Positions 23,363-35,775 of a stretch of DNA of 64,000 bases are shown here, piece after piece (position 1 is the first letter of the stretch; every line of letters starts with the position of its first letter). The stretch lies in contig OU744724.1 of the NCBI GenBank assembly GCA_916613615.1, positions 31,083,452 through 31,147,451 on the forward strand, read 5' to 3'. Position numbers and translations under genes: made by a program. This DNA is from Steromphala cineraria. Lineage: Eukaryota; Mollusca; Gastropoda; Trochida; Trochidae. A model generated the notes under the pieces. That model was given only the letters and a program-made list of their open reading frames with translations, was not told where the DNA came from and ran no database searches.

Positions 23363-23504
23363 TAGTCTGTCTAACAGCCCCTGAAACAAAATATCTTTAA
23401 AGACCCACACAAGTCTATATAGCTTCAGTGGGCTCCTTTCAATTTTAATAGTAGAAAACTGCATTTAATATGTATTTTCATTTCAGAGACTAAAATTTAG
23501 TCTT
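23363..23504 (-). mobile_element. Family D MITE copy 1, Mutator-like, 9-bp target duplication
   Basis: Minus-oriented 142-bp element. Termini are (A/T)AGACTAAAT and, at the other end, TAGTCTGTCTAACAG; the inverted repeat continues imperfectly into CTCTGAAA / CCCTGAAA. It is flanked by GTCAACCAC at 23354-23362 and 23505-23513; the match extends two more bases on one side. It is internally shorter than copy 2 at 33017. Confidence 0.8.
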
Positions 23505-26500
23505 GTCAACCACCTGCAGGCTTACATTTGTTTTTAACCTTGCTACGCCCCTGGTGTAGATTGAATGATTTATTTATCAACTATCAAGTTTATGACAATT
23601 TTTTATTGTTTTAAAGCGATGATCAAAAGGTTTACCACGCACGCATTTTCACTCTCAAATAAACTAGTATTACAATCGATGTTTTCAATTGATGGCTTAC
23701 CAGAGCCTTATCGATATGATACAGCTCAAGTTACAAATACATTTTTGAAAATATTGGTTCTAATGACTTCATATTTCATATTTAAAAATTGTTGCGCGCA
23801 AACGGTAGCCCATTGTCCGGTTTTCGATCAAAATTATGCAAAACTTCTACCATTATGGCGTTACTACCTGTATACTTTGAAGAGCCACACCGTGAGTTTT
23901 CGTGGGTCATATATCACAAAGATTATCAATAGTGTCATCTGCCGTCTCGACCAGTCTGGTATCCACTGTTGAAGGAAAGCTAATCGACGTCGTTAAGTGA
24001 CAATAGGAATTCTTTTTAAATCGCGACTTTGATCGAAAACCGGACAAGACGCGTGTTAATCTGTCAAACCTAATTGTCGAAACTTTATCTAAAGCAGCGA
24101 GAATAACAGGTACGAGTTGATAATGTTTGATAGGTTATATAACTATAGATTCCATATAAATTGGACCTGTGAATTTAGCCCCCGATAATATATATATATA
24201 TATACATGTATATGTATATGATTTTACGATTTTCATTGAAAACAAGTATTTATCATAACATTGTCATTTGGGGACTATGTGAGATATTTTGACTTCAAAT
24301 AATGAATTATGACATTTACGTTCGTATCAAAGCAAAACAATGAAAATCATCGAGTTGCTCTTTTATTGACAATCTTTGATTTCAATTTTCGGCAACATTC
24401 AGTACTTTCCGACACAATGACCCCATTGTTGTCCTTTATTGATTACCTCACCCAAACAAATCGCGTAGTGTTACTTGTACTTTAATTGACATAAAAATAC
24501 AAACTCTTTCCACGACGGATACCAGGAACTGTAAGTTATGTTTAAGAATAACCCATATATTTTCATTCTTCTAATTCATTCCAAAAAAAGTCATGTTTAA
24601 ACTTGATGCGAAATGTCATTTAATCAGGGCTATCAATTTTACAATTTTACATAGTTTTCCAAAACAGCATTAATCACAAATATACTAGTCATTGGTAAAA
24701 TTAATCACTGTGATATCTTAAACAAATATTGAAACGTTGAATAAATCATTTAGGACCACACATGTGCCTTTGAATTTGCTATAGAATCATAAGGTGGTTC
24801 ATGTGATATTTTTTATATGATAATTTATCGTTGTCATTGTTTATTTTATTAACTCTTAATTATGTTTCAAATATTTAAAACACGTTGATATTGAGGTAAC
24901 ATCGATTCAAAGAATAATTTCTTTTATTTTATTTGCTCTATGGGTGTCAATTTACAATGAAATATTCAATGTTGCATTCGTTAAACTAATTTCAACCAAC
25001 GATTTATTAACAATTATCTATTATATTTGACTGTCATATATGATATGATAAAGTTAAAACAATTTTGTTAGTTTAATGAACCTTCATTGTATTTGAAATT
25101 GTGAAGAATATTGTGTGATATATGGTAACAAAATGTCTTATATCGTGTACGGGTGTATATAAACAACATTTGATATGATTTTACAAATAAATATATTTTT
25201 CTCATTAATTGATGCTTCACTCTTCCTTGGTTATTGATGGGAATAAAGCATAAGAAAATATGAATATAGATTGATTGAACTTACAATTTCTATCGATCTA
25301 TTAAATAATTCTTAAAAATTAATAAAGAAAAACGAACAGCCTTCGTCCCTAAATGGTCTATCTAGGGGAGGTAACTCTTCAATATTTGTACAACAAACAT
25401 GGTTGTTGAGCGAATGAAAGGAGTTATTGCCATCGACGTTATGCTTGATAAACCATGTTACCAGAAAGATGCTAAAGAATGGTAAGATGTAGCGAATGAT
25501 TAAGTAGTGAATGAGCTTTGTTTTATTTAACTTTAAAGGTTGCAAGATTGCTCATTTCATATATGTGTAAACAGGAAGTTGGGGACACATCGGCAGGATT
25601 TCAGAACTTTTGTTTCATACCTTAGTTATTTCTTAATGCGCGGAATACCCTGTCTTTTGTGAGGTGTTAGAAGTTTTATCCTAAATGAGAAACAATTATA
25701 TTTAACTAGGGTACTTTGAAAGCAACAAAATAAACACCTCCATACAAGGCGCACCACAATAATTATTTATAAATGCAGTTTCTTCGAAAAGTTTCTTATT
25801 GCTGGAAGCGTACGTAAAATTACACCAGAGAAGCCGTAACAACCTAAATACGCATGTCGGTAAAGCGCACGGTATATGCTGCTGTATTATCTGATTTGTT
25901 TTCCCGTTCTTTCAGAAAAATAAACGATTCAAACCACTTTTTAATACCTTTAATTAACAATGACCATCAAAGAAATGATTTTTATTATCAAGTTTGATTA
26001 AATTTTGTAATTTTAGTTTTTTACAGAAAGGAAAGTAGGCTCACTAATCGTATCGCATACAGTTTTAAGAAAACACAGTTTAGCTTAGAATTCTTTGTTG
26101 ACACTATTTAAAAAGATAAATATTTCTTGTTGGAATGATTTTTTTGTAAAATTGAAAAATTCTTTAAATTTACCGATTGCCTTGCTAAATCGTTCTTTAT
26201 CGACTCTATCCGACGAGGCATACTGTAGGTCCTGGTTTAGCGTTTTCTCCCACTGAGACAGCTAAAGTCTTGTACTCGGCACCTAGTCTGCCTGTTTTAT
26301 TACGATCACTTTAAAGAAGTTACGCCATATTAACCAAAAAATGCATGGTAAACAATCTTCCGAATTTCAACCTGAAACACTTCATTCACTGACTGAGGTC
26401 TAATTTGTTCGTTATCACCGATGCCTTATTTCGTGACAGTTTTCTGTGGAAGACCCTAGTACACAATTAATGGCCGAACAGCCGAATATTTTTTCTAAAA

Positions 26501-27151
26501 CATTCGAATATAACTATTAGCTTTTCGAAAGATTACATTTGACAGGGCGCCAATCATTGTAGATCTATTGTATATTGCTTCTAATCGGGTTTCTCCATTT
26601 CTAGCTCAGAAACTAAGTGCTCGATTTCAACAGAACGATATTGCTTTATCTACCTCTATATGGAGAGATTGGTTTTGTCAAAGCTTTACTTTAAACCAGT
26701 TCTCTGGTTTTATTTCAATCCTACACCCTTCTCAAGATTCTATGGGGAGAGAATACCTTTTCCACAGGCGTGCAATTTTATGGTTGTATCGGTATATTAT
26801 GATATGAAAATACAAACATTCTTATCGCAAAACTAATTTTAAAAACAAAAACTTATGATGCATTTTAGCATTCTAACCATGTAAAAAAGTGATTTTTTGT
26901 TAAATTTAGCTTTTGATTTTATAATGTACATATCAGTACATGTATCACTAATATATTGCAATAGAAAATTCAGGGTAACGTACAGCTCTACCCTTTTCTA
27001 CTTTGATTAACCTTTGTCAACCTGAGGGTGGCCATCATATTTCCACATTACCACCTTACGTCATTTAACAAAATATACAAAATATACACTTGTTCGCAGT
27101 AATTGAGTTTCACATTCGCCTTTCCCTTCAATACTTTGTAATGAAATATTA
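23505..27151. other. Non-coding stretch between the family D MITE and the phosphatase gene
   Basis: Holds an inverted pair of GTCCGGTTTTCGATCAAA (23815-23834 plus, 24026-24045 minus), the (TA)n at 24187 and a GGGGAGGTAACTC motif at 25365-25377. An open frame at 23565-23972 overlaps the inverted pair and looks accidental. The upstream phosphatase exon, if any, should lie here but was not identified. Confidence 0.5.
24187..24220. repeat. (TA)n microsatellite
   Basis: Pure TA run followed by TACATGTATATGTATATG. A shorter (TA)7 is at 30411-30424, and an (AC)n run of about eight units is at 14841-14856. Confidence 0.9.
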
Positions 27152-27713
27152 TGTTATGTTTCAGACGAGATCAAGACCAAAGAGGAGGCTCATCCACAGC
27201 CAGAAGAAGCCTGATTCCCTGTTCCCAACCCTGAAGGATATACAGGACCATTTCTCGTTGTTGCAGGAAGTCTTAATGACATGATTTCAAGGAACCCTGG
27301 TCTACCTTTGAATGAACTATCTACCCATCAAACATACTTTACTGCCCTTTATAAGATGATGGTTCTGCAACACATTGCATGACTAAGAACGTTCACGGGT
27401 ATTGATTCTGAAAGTTCCTCTCGTTAATCCTTATCGCATTACATTGATGCTCTTTTTGCATCATCTGGGAAACCTTAGTGTAACCTCGAAATTCCTCATA
27501 GCATTACCTGGATGTTCCTTTGGCATCATCTCGAAGTCCCCACAGCATTACCTGGGTGTTCTTGTAGCATCCTCTGCAAAACCAGATAGCATAAACTGGA
27601 CATTCCCACAGTATTAAACTGTTCTAGTCAAGACTAGCACCACGGCAGACCTCCGGCAGTTCCTCAGTGAGCTACGAATAGTCTCACCCACCCCGAAGAC
27701 AAGTGCTGGTGCC
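27152..27713 (+). other. Likely 5' UTR or upstream exon region of the phosphatase gene
   Basis: A good splice acceptor (ATGTTTCAG followed by ACGAG) ends at about 27163, and GC content rises right after it and stays high into the CDS. This suggests a 5' non-coding exon of about 550 bases joined to an upstream exon not identified here. The frame through 27164-27284 stops before the phosphatase ATG and is not in frame with it. Confidence 0.4.
27436..27620 (+). repeat. 44-bp tandem repeat in the phosphatase 5' UTR region
   Basis: Units start GCATTAC(C/A)T(G/T)GRTG at about 27436, 27499 and 27543, with a partial unit near 27587. Each contains a TTCCT/TTCTT and GCATC(A/C)TCT block. Divergence between units is high. 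Confidence 0.6.
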
Positions 27714-28322
27714 ATGAGGTACTTCTCAAACCAGATCGCGAAGATCACCGACCACGTGTACCTCAGCAGCGTGGGAGGCGTGACTCAAGAGCGGTCACTC
27801 CAGGAGAATGGTATCACCCACATCCTGAACGTCTCCAAGGAGCTCGAAGACCTCGCCTACCCTCTGGAAGATCTGAAGGTCAAACGTGTATCCCTGAGAG
27901 ACTCGGTGGAGGAGAATATTTTCCCCCATCTTGATGCCCTCGTCGACCATGTTCACGCTATAACAGAGCAAGGGGGTAATATTGCCGTTCACTGTATAGC
28001 GGGGGTTAGTCGCTCCGCCACTGTATGTATCTGCTACCTCGTCAAATACCACCAGATGACGCTCAAGGACGCTTACTGGAAGGTGTACAAGGCAAGGGAG
28101 ATAATTCGGCCAAATCGGAGTTTCTGGGAGAGTATGGTTGAGTTTGAGGAGCGGTGCCACGGAAGCACGACTGTGGAGCTGTTGCCCCATGTGTGTGGTG
28201 TAGAACCGTCCGTATACAAGAGGGACATAGAACTCAGGATAAGGTGTGGCTGGATGAACGAGTTGATGTTCATCTGGGCAATCCATTTTGGAATGGTTGC
28301 TCTTCAGGCATATTTCGGTTGA
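27714..28322 (+). CDS. Atypical dual-specificity phosphatase, DUSP14/18/21-like, single exon
   Basis: 202 residues (human DUSP14 is about 198). The catalytic loop is HCIAGVSRSAT at residues 93-103: nucleophile Cys94, phosphate-binding Arg100, Ser101. The general acid is probably Asp63 (VSLRDS). Substrate-side landmarks of the group are present: YLSSVGGV near residue 16, ITHILNVS at 35, EIIRPNRSFW at 129 and the C-terminal CGVEPSVYKRD at 161, equivalent to YGIVPDVYEKE in DUSP14. It should dephosphorylate phospho-Ser/Thr and Tyr; the substrate is unknown. The ATG is the first Met after an in-frame TAA about 80 bases upstream. Base composition is clearly more GC-rich than the flanks. The tail (residues 181-200, MNELMFIWAIHFGMVALQAY) is hydrophobic and could bind membrane. 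Intronless structure is usual in this subfamily. The exact paralogue is not resolved. Confidence 0.93.
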   Translation: MRYFSNQIAKITDHVYLSSVGGVTQERSLQENGITHILNVSKELEDLAYPLEDLKVKRVSLRDSVEENIFPHLDALVDHVHAITEQGGNIAVHCIAGVSRSATVCICYLVKYHQMTLKDAYWKVYKAREIIRPNRSFWESMVEFEERCHGSTTVELLPHVCGVEPSVYKRDIELRIRCGWMNELMFIWAIHFGMVALQAYFG

Positions 28323-28881
28323 AAGAGTTGATGATTTAATAATTTAATTATTTTTAACACATTTAACACTTCGTTTATCAGTTAAAATTCATCTCGCTAC
28401 TTAAAAGCAAAATAGTCAATATCACAATCAAGTTGTACACCTCCAATACGCCATTTTGGTTAATGAAAGGAAAGTGCAAGGTCTTACCAACATTACCTTA
28501 CAATACGGCCACATTTCTTAGATTTTATAAACCCCTTCAAAGAGATTTGCAACACATGCACTATCCTATATTCAATTTAGAAACAGTCTTACATTTGGAC
28601 TGATGTGTAGCCCAAACGGTTATGTTATGTTCGCAAGGCACCGGTCAAGACGTACCAGGGTTAGAGGATTAAGAAGGTTGATATTTACAATGTTGTAAAT
28701 TAAATAATGTAACCAAGATTCTGTGTTGCCTACCAAGGAGAATCTTAGCATTAGCACAGAGGTAAAATATGAGTTTAGTAAACGTTCCAAGGAGAAAATG
28801 GACATAAGGATGAGGAAATTGATTGTAAAAATGTACATCTCATGAGTTGAAATGTGTATAATATTTCTCTTTATATGCACG

Positions 28882-29043
28882 CAGTGTTGTTCCTAGGTGG
28901 TCAGGTAAGGGAGTCATTTTAGCTTCTTTTTTAGAGGATGGGACCCCTTGCAATGGTGAAAGTATCCTACTTCTCCAAATTTTAAGAGACACCAAGCAAA
29001 AAAGATAGGCAAATTTCCCCAGGACCCCCTCTAGGAACAACAC
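28882..29043. mobile_element. Small inverted-repeat element, CAGTGTTGTTCCTAG ends
   Basis: GTGTTGTTCCTAG at 28884 is mirrored by CTAGGAACAACAC ending at 29043. TGCACG lies directly outside each end (28876-28881 and 29044-29049), a possible 6-bp duplication. A single matching end (CAGTGTTGTTCCTAGATGAT) occurs at about 35752, so the family is dispersed. Confidence 0.6.
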
Positions 29044-29049
29044 TGCACG

Positions 29050-31202
29050 GGTGAAACCCTGAAACATTTTGGGTTTATTTGAACTTTCGGGTATTTTTTT
29101 AAGGTTAATCAGCATTATTGGTTGTGCAATGGAAAATATATCTGTACTCTTTATCACTGACGAAAGACCCGAAAAGAGTTCTTTATGATTAATTCCTAAC
29201 TTAATTTGAATTTTGAAAAAGTGACCTTCTAGTCTTATCAAGTGGCCAATCAGCATTGTTATATTTTTTCGTACGTTTTTTTTCAAAGCAATCAAACATA
29301 TATTATTTATGTATATAGTATTGGAAGCAGTTCGTGTATGAGCAATGTGATCATGCATATTTTAATAGTTTCTTTTTCAGAAAATAAGCTTTAATGTTAT
29401 TGAGGGACGTGGGCATAAAATGAACATTGTTTACCTTTTACGTATATATTATTTGGTTTTGTTCGTGGCTGTGATATTGTCGAACTTTATTTGTCTTGCA
29501 TGCAATGACAATCCTGATTTACGAGCTATTATTTTGTATAATATCATATTTATTCTTTGTTCGTGCTGCGAAGGGAACGGGTATATTCTTGTAAAAACTA
29601 GACTCACTCAGTGGCATGTCTAAGGCAAGATCTTGCATGTATTTTATGAAGACAATCTTAATAAACACTTGTGAAAGTTAATTGTTTTTGTTTTAGAGGA
29701 GAATTGATATCAACAGACCGCAAATCGTCTTTCAACGTGTTTGGCTCAATTAAACTAAGTCACAGTGATTTATGTCATATTTATTTTTCATAAATGATAA
29801 AATCAACCCTGTTCCGAGGAACGAAAATTACAAAGTATTACCTCTAAAGGGATTCGATTTATGTATTTGACGCTGGTTTGCTTAACGATGTTCCGTTTCT
29901 TTGCATTTTTTGCCAACACCAAGTCGTTAGCACACTGAAGCAAAACTAAAGTGATGGCGACGATACGTACTTTCGGACTGAATTGTTTACATGTTCCAAA
30001 TGTTAAGGCCGGTAACAAACTCAATGAATTAAATAAAAAAAACTTTATTTTCTATATATGTTTTAGATGATTTGTGAGGAAAAAAACCCCATGTATCTGA
30101 CATAACTGTATGCTTCTTATATATTGCAACACTTCTGTATGTTTCTTCTTGCAACACCAAGAAATGAATATTAAGAAAAGAGTTTCATCATTTGAATAAT
30201 TGTTTCGTTAATGAAAGGGTTGTTTCATAGACAAATGTGTAGTCCATCCCTTCTTGGTCCGTAGATTTACCATAGTAGAGGAGAGCTGAGTATGTTATTG
30301 TCCGAAAATCCTTATCATTGATGATCATGCCACAGACAAGATCTGATAAAAATTAATGTTACCGTTATCATAGTTGAGTATTATCTCTAATGCAGCGTTA
30401 GATTAATCAGTATATATATATATTTTAATTAATTGCTGTCCAGCGTATACAAGATGATGTTTTCTACACTTGTCATTCAATCATTTGGCTTCCTAAAAAT
30501 ATACCCATTAAATAATATGTAACCATATGAAGTATATAACCATATACTCCAAATAGAAACACAAACTGATTATAACGTTAGCAAAGAAGGATAGAAGGAT
30601 GTTACCACGTTATTTGCCCCCGGCGAGTAGAGAGTACCTGACTGACCAATTAATATGGTTCTTGTCATGTCCAGTGTCAGCGCGGACAAATGTCGGACAT
30701 AAAGTTTCACACGTATATAGTGTGGTTACATCCATCAAAACGGTGGTACAGTGGTTCTTTATAGAAACCATTTATCTTACTTTATGCTTTGTACATATGA
30801 ATAGGTGTACTGTTTTAGTATGGCATGTACCAACGACCTCGCTAGGGTACAACGGGGTCAAGGTGTTTCTCTCTCCGAGTATTGTAAGAAAGTGTATGCT
30901 AGTGAAAAAGACGTTTTGATTTATCAACAAATTGCAATTGTTATTTCCTGGAAGACACGGTTCCATCACAGGTTGATAAAGAATACAAAATGTGAAGATT
31001 GTCGCGAAAATTCTTATTAGCGAATGTTGATTTATTTGATGAACGTATGTCTTCAAACCTTTTTCTGAATTTTAAAATGAAACATTTACAATGAAAATTG
31101 TACGTATTTGAACATTGAACACTTTGCTTTCGTCACATCCTATGCATTGTGATGTGTGATTGTCAATGTGGGAATATGACGTCATAACATTATGTAAAAA
31201 TT
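29050..31202. other. Non-coding stretch
   Basis: No gene recognised. An AATAAA at 29660-29665 is the first canonical hexamer after the phosphatase stop, but a foldback element lies between, so its link to that gene is doubtful. Confidence 0.45.
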
Positions 31203-31258
31203 GAGTGAGTGAGTTATTGTTTTACGTCGCTTGGGCAATATTTCAGCAATAAGCGGCG
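31203..31258 (+). repeat. Dispersed repeat, GAGTGAGTTATTG type, copy 1
   Basis: GAGTGAGTGAGTTATTGTTT, then TACGTCGCTTGGGCAATATTTCAGCAAT (given in parts). A similar block follows at 31890. Related sequences are common in molluscan DNA as I recall; this is memory, not a search. Confidence 0.6.
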
Positions 31259-31889
31259 TTGTCAGAATTGAAATCAAGCATATTGGCATATTTTGATAAA
31301 TATAAGCATGTCATATATCTCACATATCCTGAATACGGTTCATCATAGACTCAAGCTTTTGATTCTAATTGCTAAAAGCATACCGTTCCAACGGAGAATT
31401 CTATAGCCAAAGAAACTGAATCAGAATTTACTTGACATTGAGGTGTTGAACGCCAGTAGTGGCATCGTAAAGGGGGTTAGTTAGGGAGGATCATAAAAGG
31501 TGACGTGTGTATTAGAAGAATCATGAAAAAAACACATCGTAAAGTTTCTGAATGACTTAATGAGACCGCATATTCTCAGCACAAAGGGTCGGGATTTCCT
31601 AGGTTTAATTATTGACACAAACGGAACATAAAGTAACTCGGGCCGTACAAAGCATATAAGATTGTACATTGTGATGTGTGTATTTGGTCCAACAGTTTCC
31701 GATAACTGGAAATAAAACACTTGTGCAACGGCTATAGTAAAAGGTAAAGTGACCAACTATATCTACTCTAGTCTCAACATGTATTCGCACTTGTTTTCGT
31801 TTACAGGTATGTACAAGTTTCACTACTATAGACTACATATTTTTATTAAATTTTTGCCCAATTCAAATCACACTAACGAATATTTTCTT

Positions 31890-31940
31890 GTGAGTTTATG
31901 AGTTATTGTTTTTCTCCGCTTGGGCAATATTTCAGCCATT
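31890..31940 (+). repeat. Dispersed repeat, GAGTGAGTTATTG type, copy 2
   Basis: TGTGAGTTTATGAGTTATTG then TTTCTCCGCTTGGGCAATAT and TTCAGCCAT. Same order as copy 1, about 690 bp to its right and in the same orientation. Confidence 0.6.
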
Positions 31941-33007
31941 ATTCTTCTCATGAAGAAATACTTTAAAAAACATCCTCAACACTCTAGCTTTGCTTTGTTG
32001 TAGTTCTTTCTACAGTCAGCGTTTTCTGCTTCACAGTGGAACTGTTGATAACATCGTACACGCAAACTCTGAACATAACGCAGCGTAAAACGAAGAGCGG
32101 AGGCGTCGACACGTCAGTTGCGTGCGGAGACGTCGTAAATGGCGATGATATCGACGTAAAGGCATTAGGTGTTAGACCTGTTATCGTAATGTTTATTTTT
32201 AATGGTGCGTTATCGTACAATGTCATATCTTATACACAACTCGCTGCACACAGTGTTTGAAGTCAAGAAGCGTTGAATCGCCTGTCATCAGATGCATAAA
32301 CTCGGTAATGGAAGAAGGGTAATTGAGCATGCCTGGTTACCTCCCCTACCAGAGAGCAGCACGGGGGGCTCTTGGCAGGTCAAGAGTTAAGTTTGATAAA
32401 CTTTTCCTGCAAATTGGTTAAATCGATGCACCATCAAAGAAAGCCAAGGGGCTTCTTAAAAATTTGAAATTTAAAAGTTCACATTCTAATCATTATGGTG
32501 CTAGGATATGAAAGGTCTAAATTACAATGACGCATACTGACGGGATCAGCCCTTGCAATGTACAAATTGTACGATGTACACATTGACGGTTATTAATTGG
32601 ATTAATGTGAATGTTTGTATATCAAACGAAGTGTTAAACACTCTGTAGACTAGTGAAACTTAGTCTGTTAAATAATGTCGTATAGATCAATGATGTAACA
32701 AATGATAACTGAAATTGGTGTAAATGCTATCCTGACGATAATGTTGTAAACTGCTCACCCTTTAGACTGTTTTTCCATATCAAATTATTCTAGAGAACTT
32801 AAATCTTGTGTATCTTTGTCAATGAAGATAATAAATTGTAGATTTGATAAGAATGTGGTCCAAAATTAGAGACTTGGGACCCTTTCTCTAAAACAATGTT
32901 TATTTCTCCCAAGGCCTAGAGGCTGAGATCCTTTACACCTACTCCTAAGCCTAATGGGGCACTATAGCAGCACAAGAATATTAAGGATCAGCAGCAAGGC
33001 ATCAAAT
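31941..33007. other. Non-coding stretch
   Basis: Contains a GGTTACCTCCCCT motif at 32335-32347. No gene recognised. A moderately GC-rich patch at 32030-32190 has overlapping open frames on both strands without familiar motifs. Confidence 0.4.
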
Positions 33008-33016
33008 GGCTGTTCG

Positions 33017-33201
33017 TAGACTAAATTTCAGTCTCTGAAATGAAAATACATATTAAATGCAGCTTTCTACTATTAAAATTTAAAGGAGTCCACTGAAGCT
33101 GTTCATTTTCCTGAAACTGCAGTGAACTAGACTTGCTACAATAATATAGCCTTGTGTGGATCTTTAAAGATATTTTGTTTCAGGGGCTGTTAGACAGACT
33201 A
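33017..33201 (+). mobile_element. Family D MITE copy 2
   Basis: 185-bp copy beginning TAGACTAAATTTCAGTCTC and ending GTTAGACAGACTA. Its flanking 9-mers, GGCTGTTCG and GACAGTTCG, match at 7 of 9 positions, as expected for an older insertion. Confidence 0.75.
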
Positions 33202-33407
33202 GACAGTTCGGTACAGTTAAGCATTGCGTAGGAAGATGGCTTGACCGTTAAAGTTGAAAGTTCATCGACATCTAAAACGTTAAAGACAAAACATAACTAT
33301 GATCTGTATGCTGAATAATACCCTGGTATTTGAATTATTTCACTTAGTGCTGGTGATTATTTCCATGAGAAACATGATGTACATAATGGCATTTTCTAGC
33401 GACGATT

Positions 33408-33590
33408 GCGATAATGATGATGCTGATGAAAACAACGACGATTAAATTTGAAAACGACGATGATAATGGTGACGACAACGACGACGATGATGGTGATGAT
33501 GATGATGATAATGATGATGTCGACGACGACGATGATGATGATGATGATGATGATGATGGCGATAACGACGACAAAGATGTCTGATGAAAT
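33408..33590. repeat. Imperfect GAT/GAC trinucleotide microsatellite
   Basis: Long stretch of GATGATG and GACGACG with interruptions. The opposite strand gives a serine-rich open frame, which is an artefact of low complexity. Confidence 0.9.
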
Positions 33591-33940
33591 GACATGGGCT
33601 TGTAAACTTCAAAGCAATGTTTAGCAGTTCATGTTGACCTTTTCGAGTATTGTACTTATAAAGACCTTTCGGTCAAACTGAAGTTGCAATATGTTACGAC
33701 TATGACAAAGACATTGAGTTTGAGGTTAAGTATCATGCAAAAATTTTAGACTTTGTCGAACGATACTTATAATCTTTACATGTCAACTACTAAGCAGCGA
33801 ATAAAAGAATGAACTCGAAAAAAATGAGGGTAAAAGGTCTGAGGACTTTATTGACCAGTGCTTGTTTGTGAACCTTACTACGTCATGAACCAACGAAGAT
33901 AAAAAATCCTTGTTTAGTGTTCACTTGTAAGCGTAGGTCC

Positions 33941-33944
<4 letters not shown>

Positions 33945-33970
<26 letters not shown>
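33945..33970. repeat. (GACA)n microsatellite
   Basis: About six perfect tandem GACA units. A shorter diverged run lies at 34400-34445. Confidence 0.9.
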
Positions 33971-33972
<2 letters not shown>

Positions 33973-35177
33973 TGACGGATCAGAACACCTGTATAGCCCA
34001 GCTCATGTTTACCTGTGATAACCTCACTGATCTATATACCCGGTCAGCTACGGTCACTGTGACCTAGCAAATATAGGCTATATCAACCGGCCGCCGGGTG
34101 TTCATACAGTCCGACCAAGTCGATATGGACGTCGCGCTCTTTATAATTGCCAAGTAACAACTGGATGAAATTGGTTTGCTTTGACTGGCACATCGACTGG
34201 CCATGATGGTATTTGCATATATTTTACAGTGACTTGCTCCGCACAAAAGATGCGTATTGTCGATACGCTTGCTTGCGTTGTCCCCTGGTCTACGAGTGGG
34301 ATCGACCGCTTAACGGTTACGTCATAAATGGCCACATATTGACTGTGAGGGTCAGGCCAGGACATTGGGATAATTATGACTAAGCTAAATTGTCCTTCCA
34401 GACAGACGGTCGATCTGGTGGACAGACAGACAGGCGGACAGACTGCACGGATCGATTCTATGCAGCCGTTACCAGGTATGGGCCACTGACCCTACAAGTC
34501 ACGCTAGGTGCACTTCGCTGTGCAGTATGAAACTGACCTAGTTTGGTCTTTACCAGGTCATGACTAGCAGTCCGTATAAGGGCAGAAATGTCGAGGGAGT
34601 AATTAGTGGAATATATTCAATATACATATCGATGGAGTCTCACGTCGATAATGTGGTACTTCCTCTTCATTATGTACTATTAAACTTGTAGGTGTTGTTT
34701 TAGTCGTATTTAGAAGTAGTTTTCTAAAACGTTAATTATGTAATTTACAGTATGGACACCACAGTATTGTGTCACTTTACCGACTCTTAACCTGATAGTA
34801 GGATGAATCAAGGAACTATTTCGAAAAGAAAGGGATTGGAACATGTTGGTTTTTTTTTTTAGTTTCCACCCGCGTCAGTATCAAATCCACGCATCAAGCC
34901 TTTTTTCCAGATGTTGACAATGGGAAAAGAATGGAACCTATATTGCCCGAAAGATTTTTTTCGCAGTGATGTTTATGTGAGTTTATACAATTTTAAATTG
35001 TTTGTGTTTTCTTTTGATGTTATAAATTGGCTGTGTCTTCATTTAGCCATACTAAGGCTTCTATCTTATTTAGAGTTTGACTGACAGACTAAAGCCACGA
35101 TGAAGGTTGACACCATACCATACTCACAAAATAGCACCTATTCTATGTATAGTGGTCAGTTTGCGACGTTTCTTTAA
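33971..35177. other. Non-coding stretch
   Basis: Slightly GC-richer from 34000 to 34560 but without recognised exons; includes the diverged GACA run at 34400. Confidence 0.4.
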
Positions 35178-35482
35178 AGGGGTAGTAGCACGTTTTTTGA
35201 TAAATTTATATTTTTAAATTTTCACTTATAATGGTACGTTAATGCTTAATGTATTATTTTGAAAGTGTCAAAAATCTCATCACACAAGTCAATCACCCAT
35301 AGTCAGAGGACAAAGTATGGAGATTCACCTAAAATCAATTGGCGGCTATTTTGTGTGAACACCTTTAATTCATTTCTGTTTGAATTATTACTGCCCCATT
35401 TAGTCTAGAGACATTGTCTTTCAATTGGAACCATTTTCATGACATCACCTTATATTCACTCTAAAAACGTGCTACTGTCCCT
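35178..35482 (+). mobile_element. Family B MITE copy 3, internally deleted
   Basis: 305 bp; TTAA flank at 35174-35177 and degenerated TTGA at 35483-35486. It lacks about 50 bp around the GTGTAAGAAAAAGGAATC segment found in the full copies. Confidence 0.8.
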
Positions 35483-35751
35483 TTGAGGCTGTTAACCTTG
35501 TAGCCAGGCGAAACTTTGTAGACTTATTCTTCCTCTTAAACACAAGCAAGGTAAATCTGTCCAATGACAATGCTATTATTTGTGCTGATAGCCAATCGAA
35601 AGGGTAAACGTGTCTTTAATGATGTGAGATTCCTAACGATTGAAATCATCTATGTTCGTTATCGAAACATCTTTGTACTCGAAACAACGGAACATTTAAC
35701 GTCACCCTAAGACTCCTTATGCTACAAACATATAGGGAATAACTACATCAC

Positions 35752-35775
35752 AGTGTTGTTCCTAGATGATCAATA
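35752..35775. repeat. Solo terminus related to the 28882 element
   Basis: CAGTGTTGTTCCTAG followed by RTGATC, as in the left end at 28882. The opposite end is not found within 400 bp. Confidence 0.45.

Noticed and set aside
23565..23972. 135-codon plus-strand frame
   Set aside because: Overlaps the inverted GTCCGG core region; composition biased, no domain, no splice context.
27795..28286. Minus-strand frame opposite the phosphatase
   Set aside because: Antisense shadow of a GC-richer CDS; no motifs, while the plus strand has an intact catalytic site.
28840..29358. 172-codon minus-strand frame
   Set aside because: Covers the inverted-repeat element at 28882-29043 and AT-rich flanks; no recognisable domain.
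33344..33595. Serine-rich open frame on the minus strand
   Set aside because: Direct translation of the GAT/GAC microsatellite; no other protein features.
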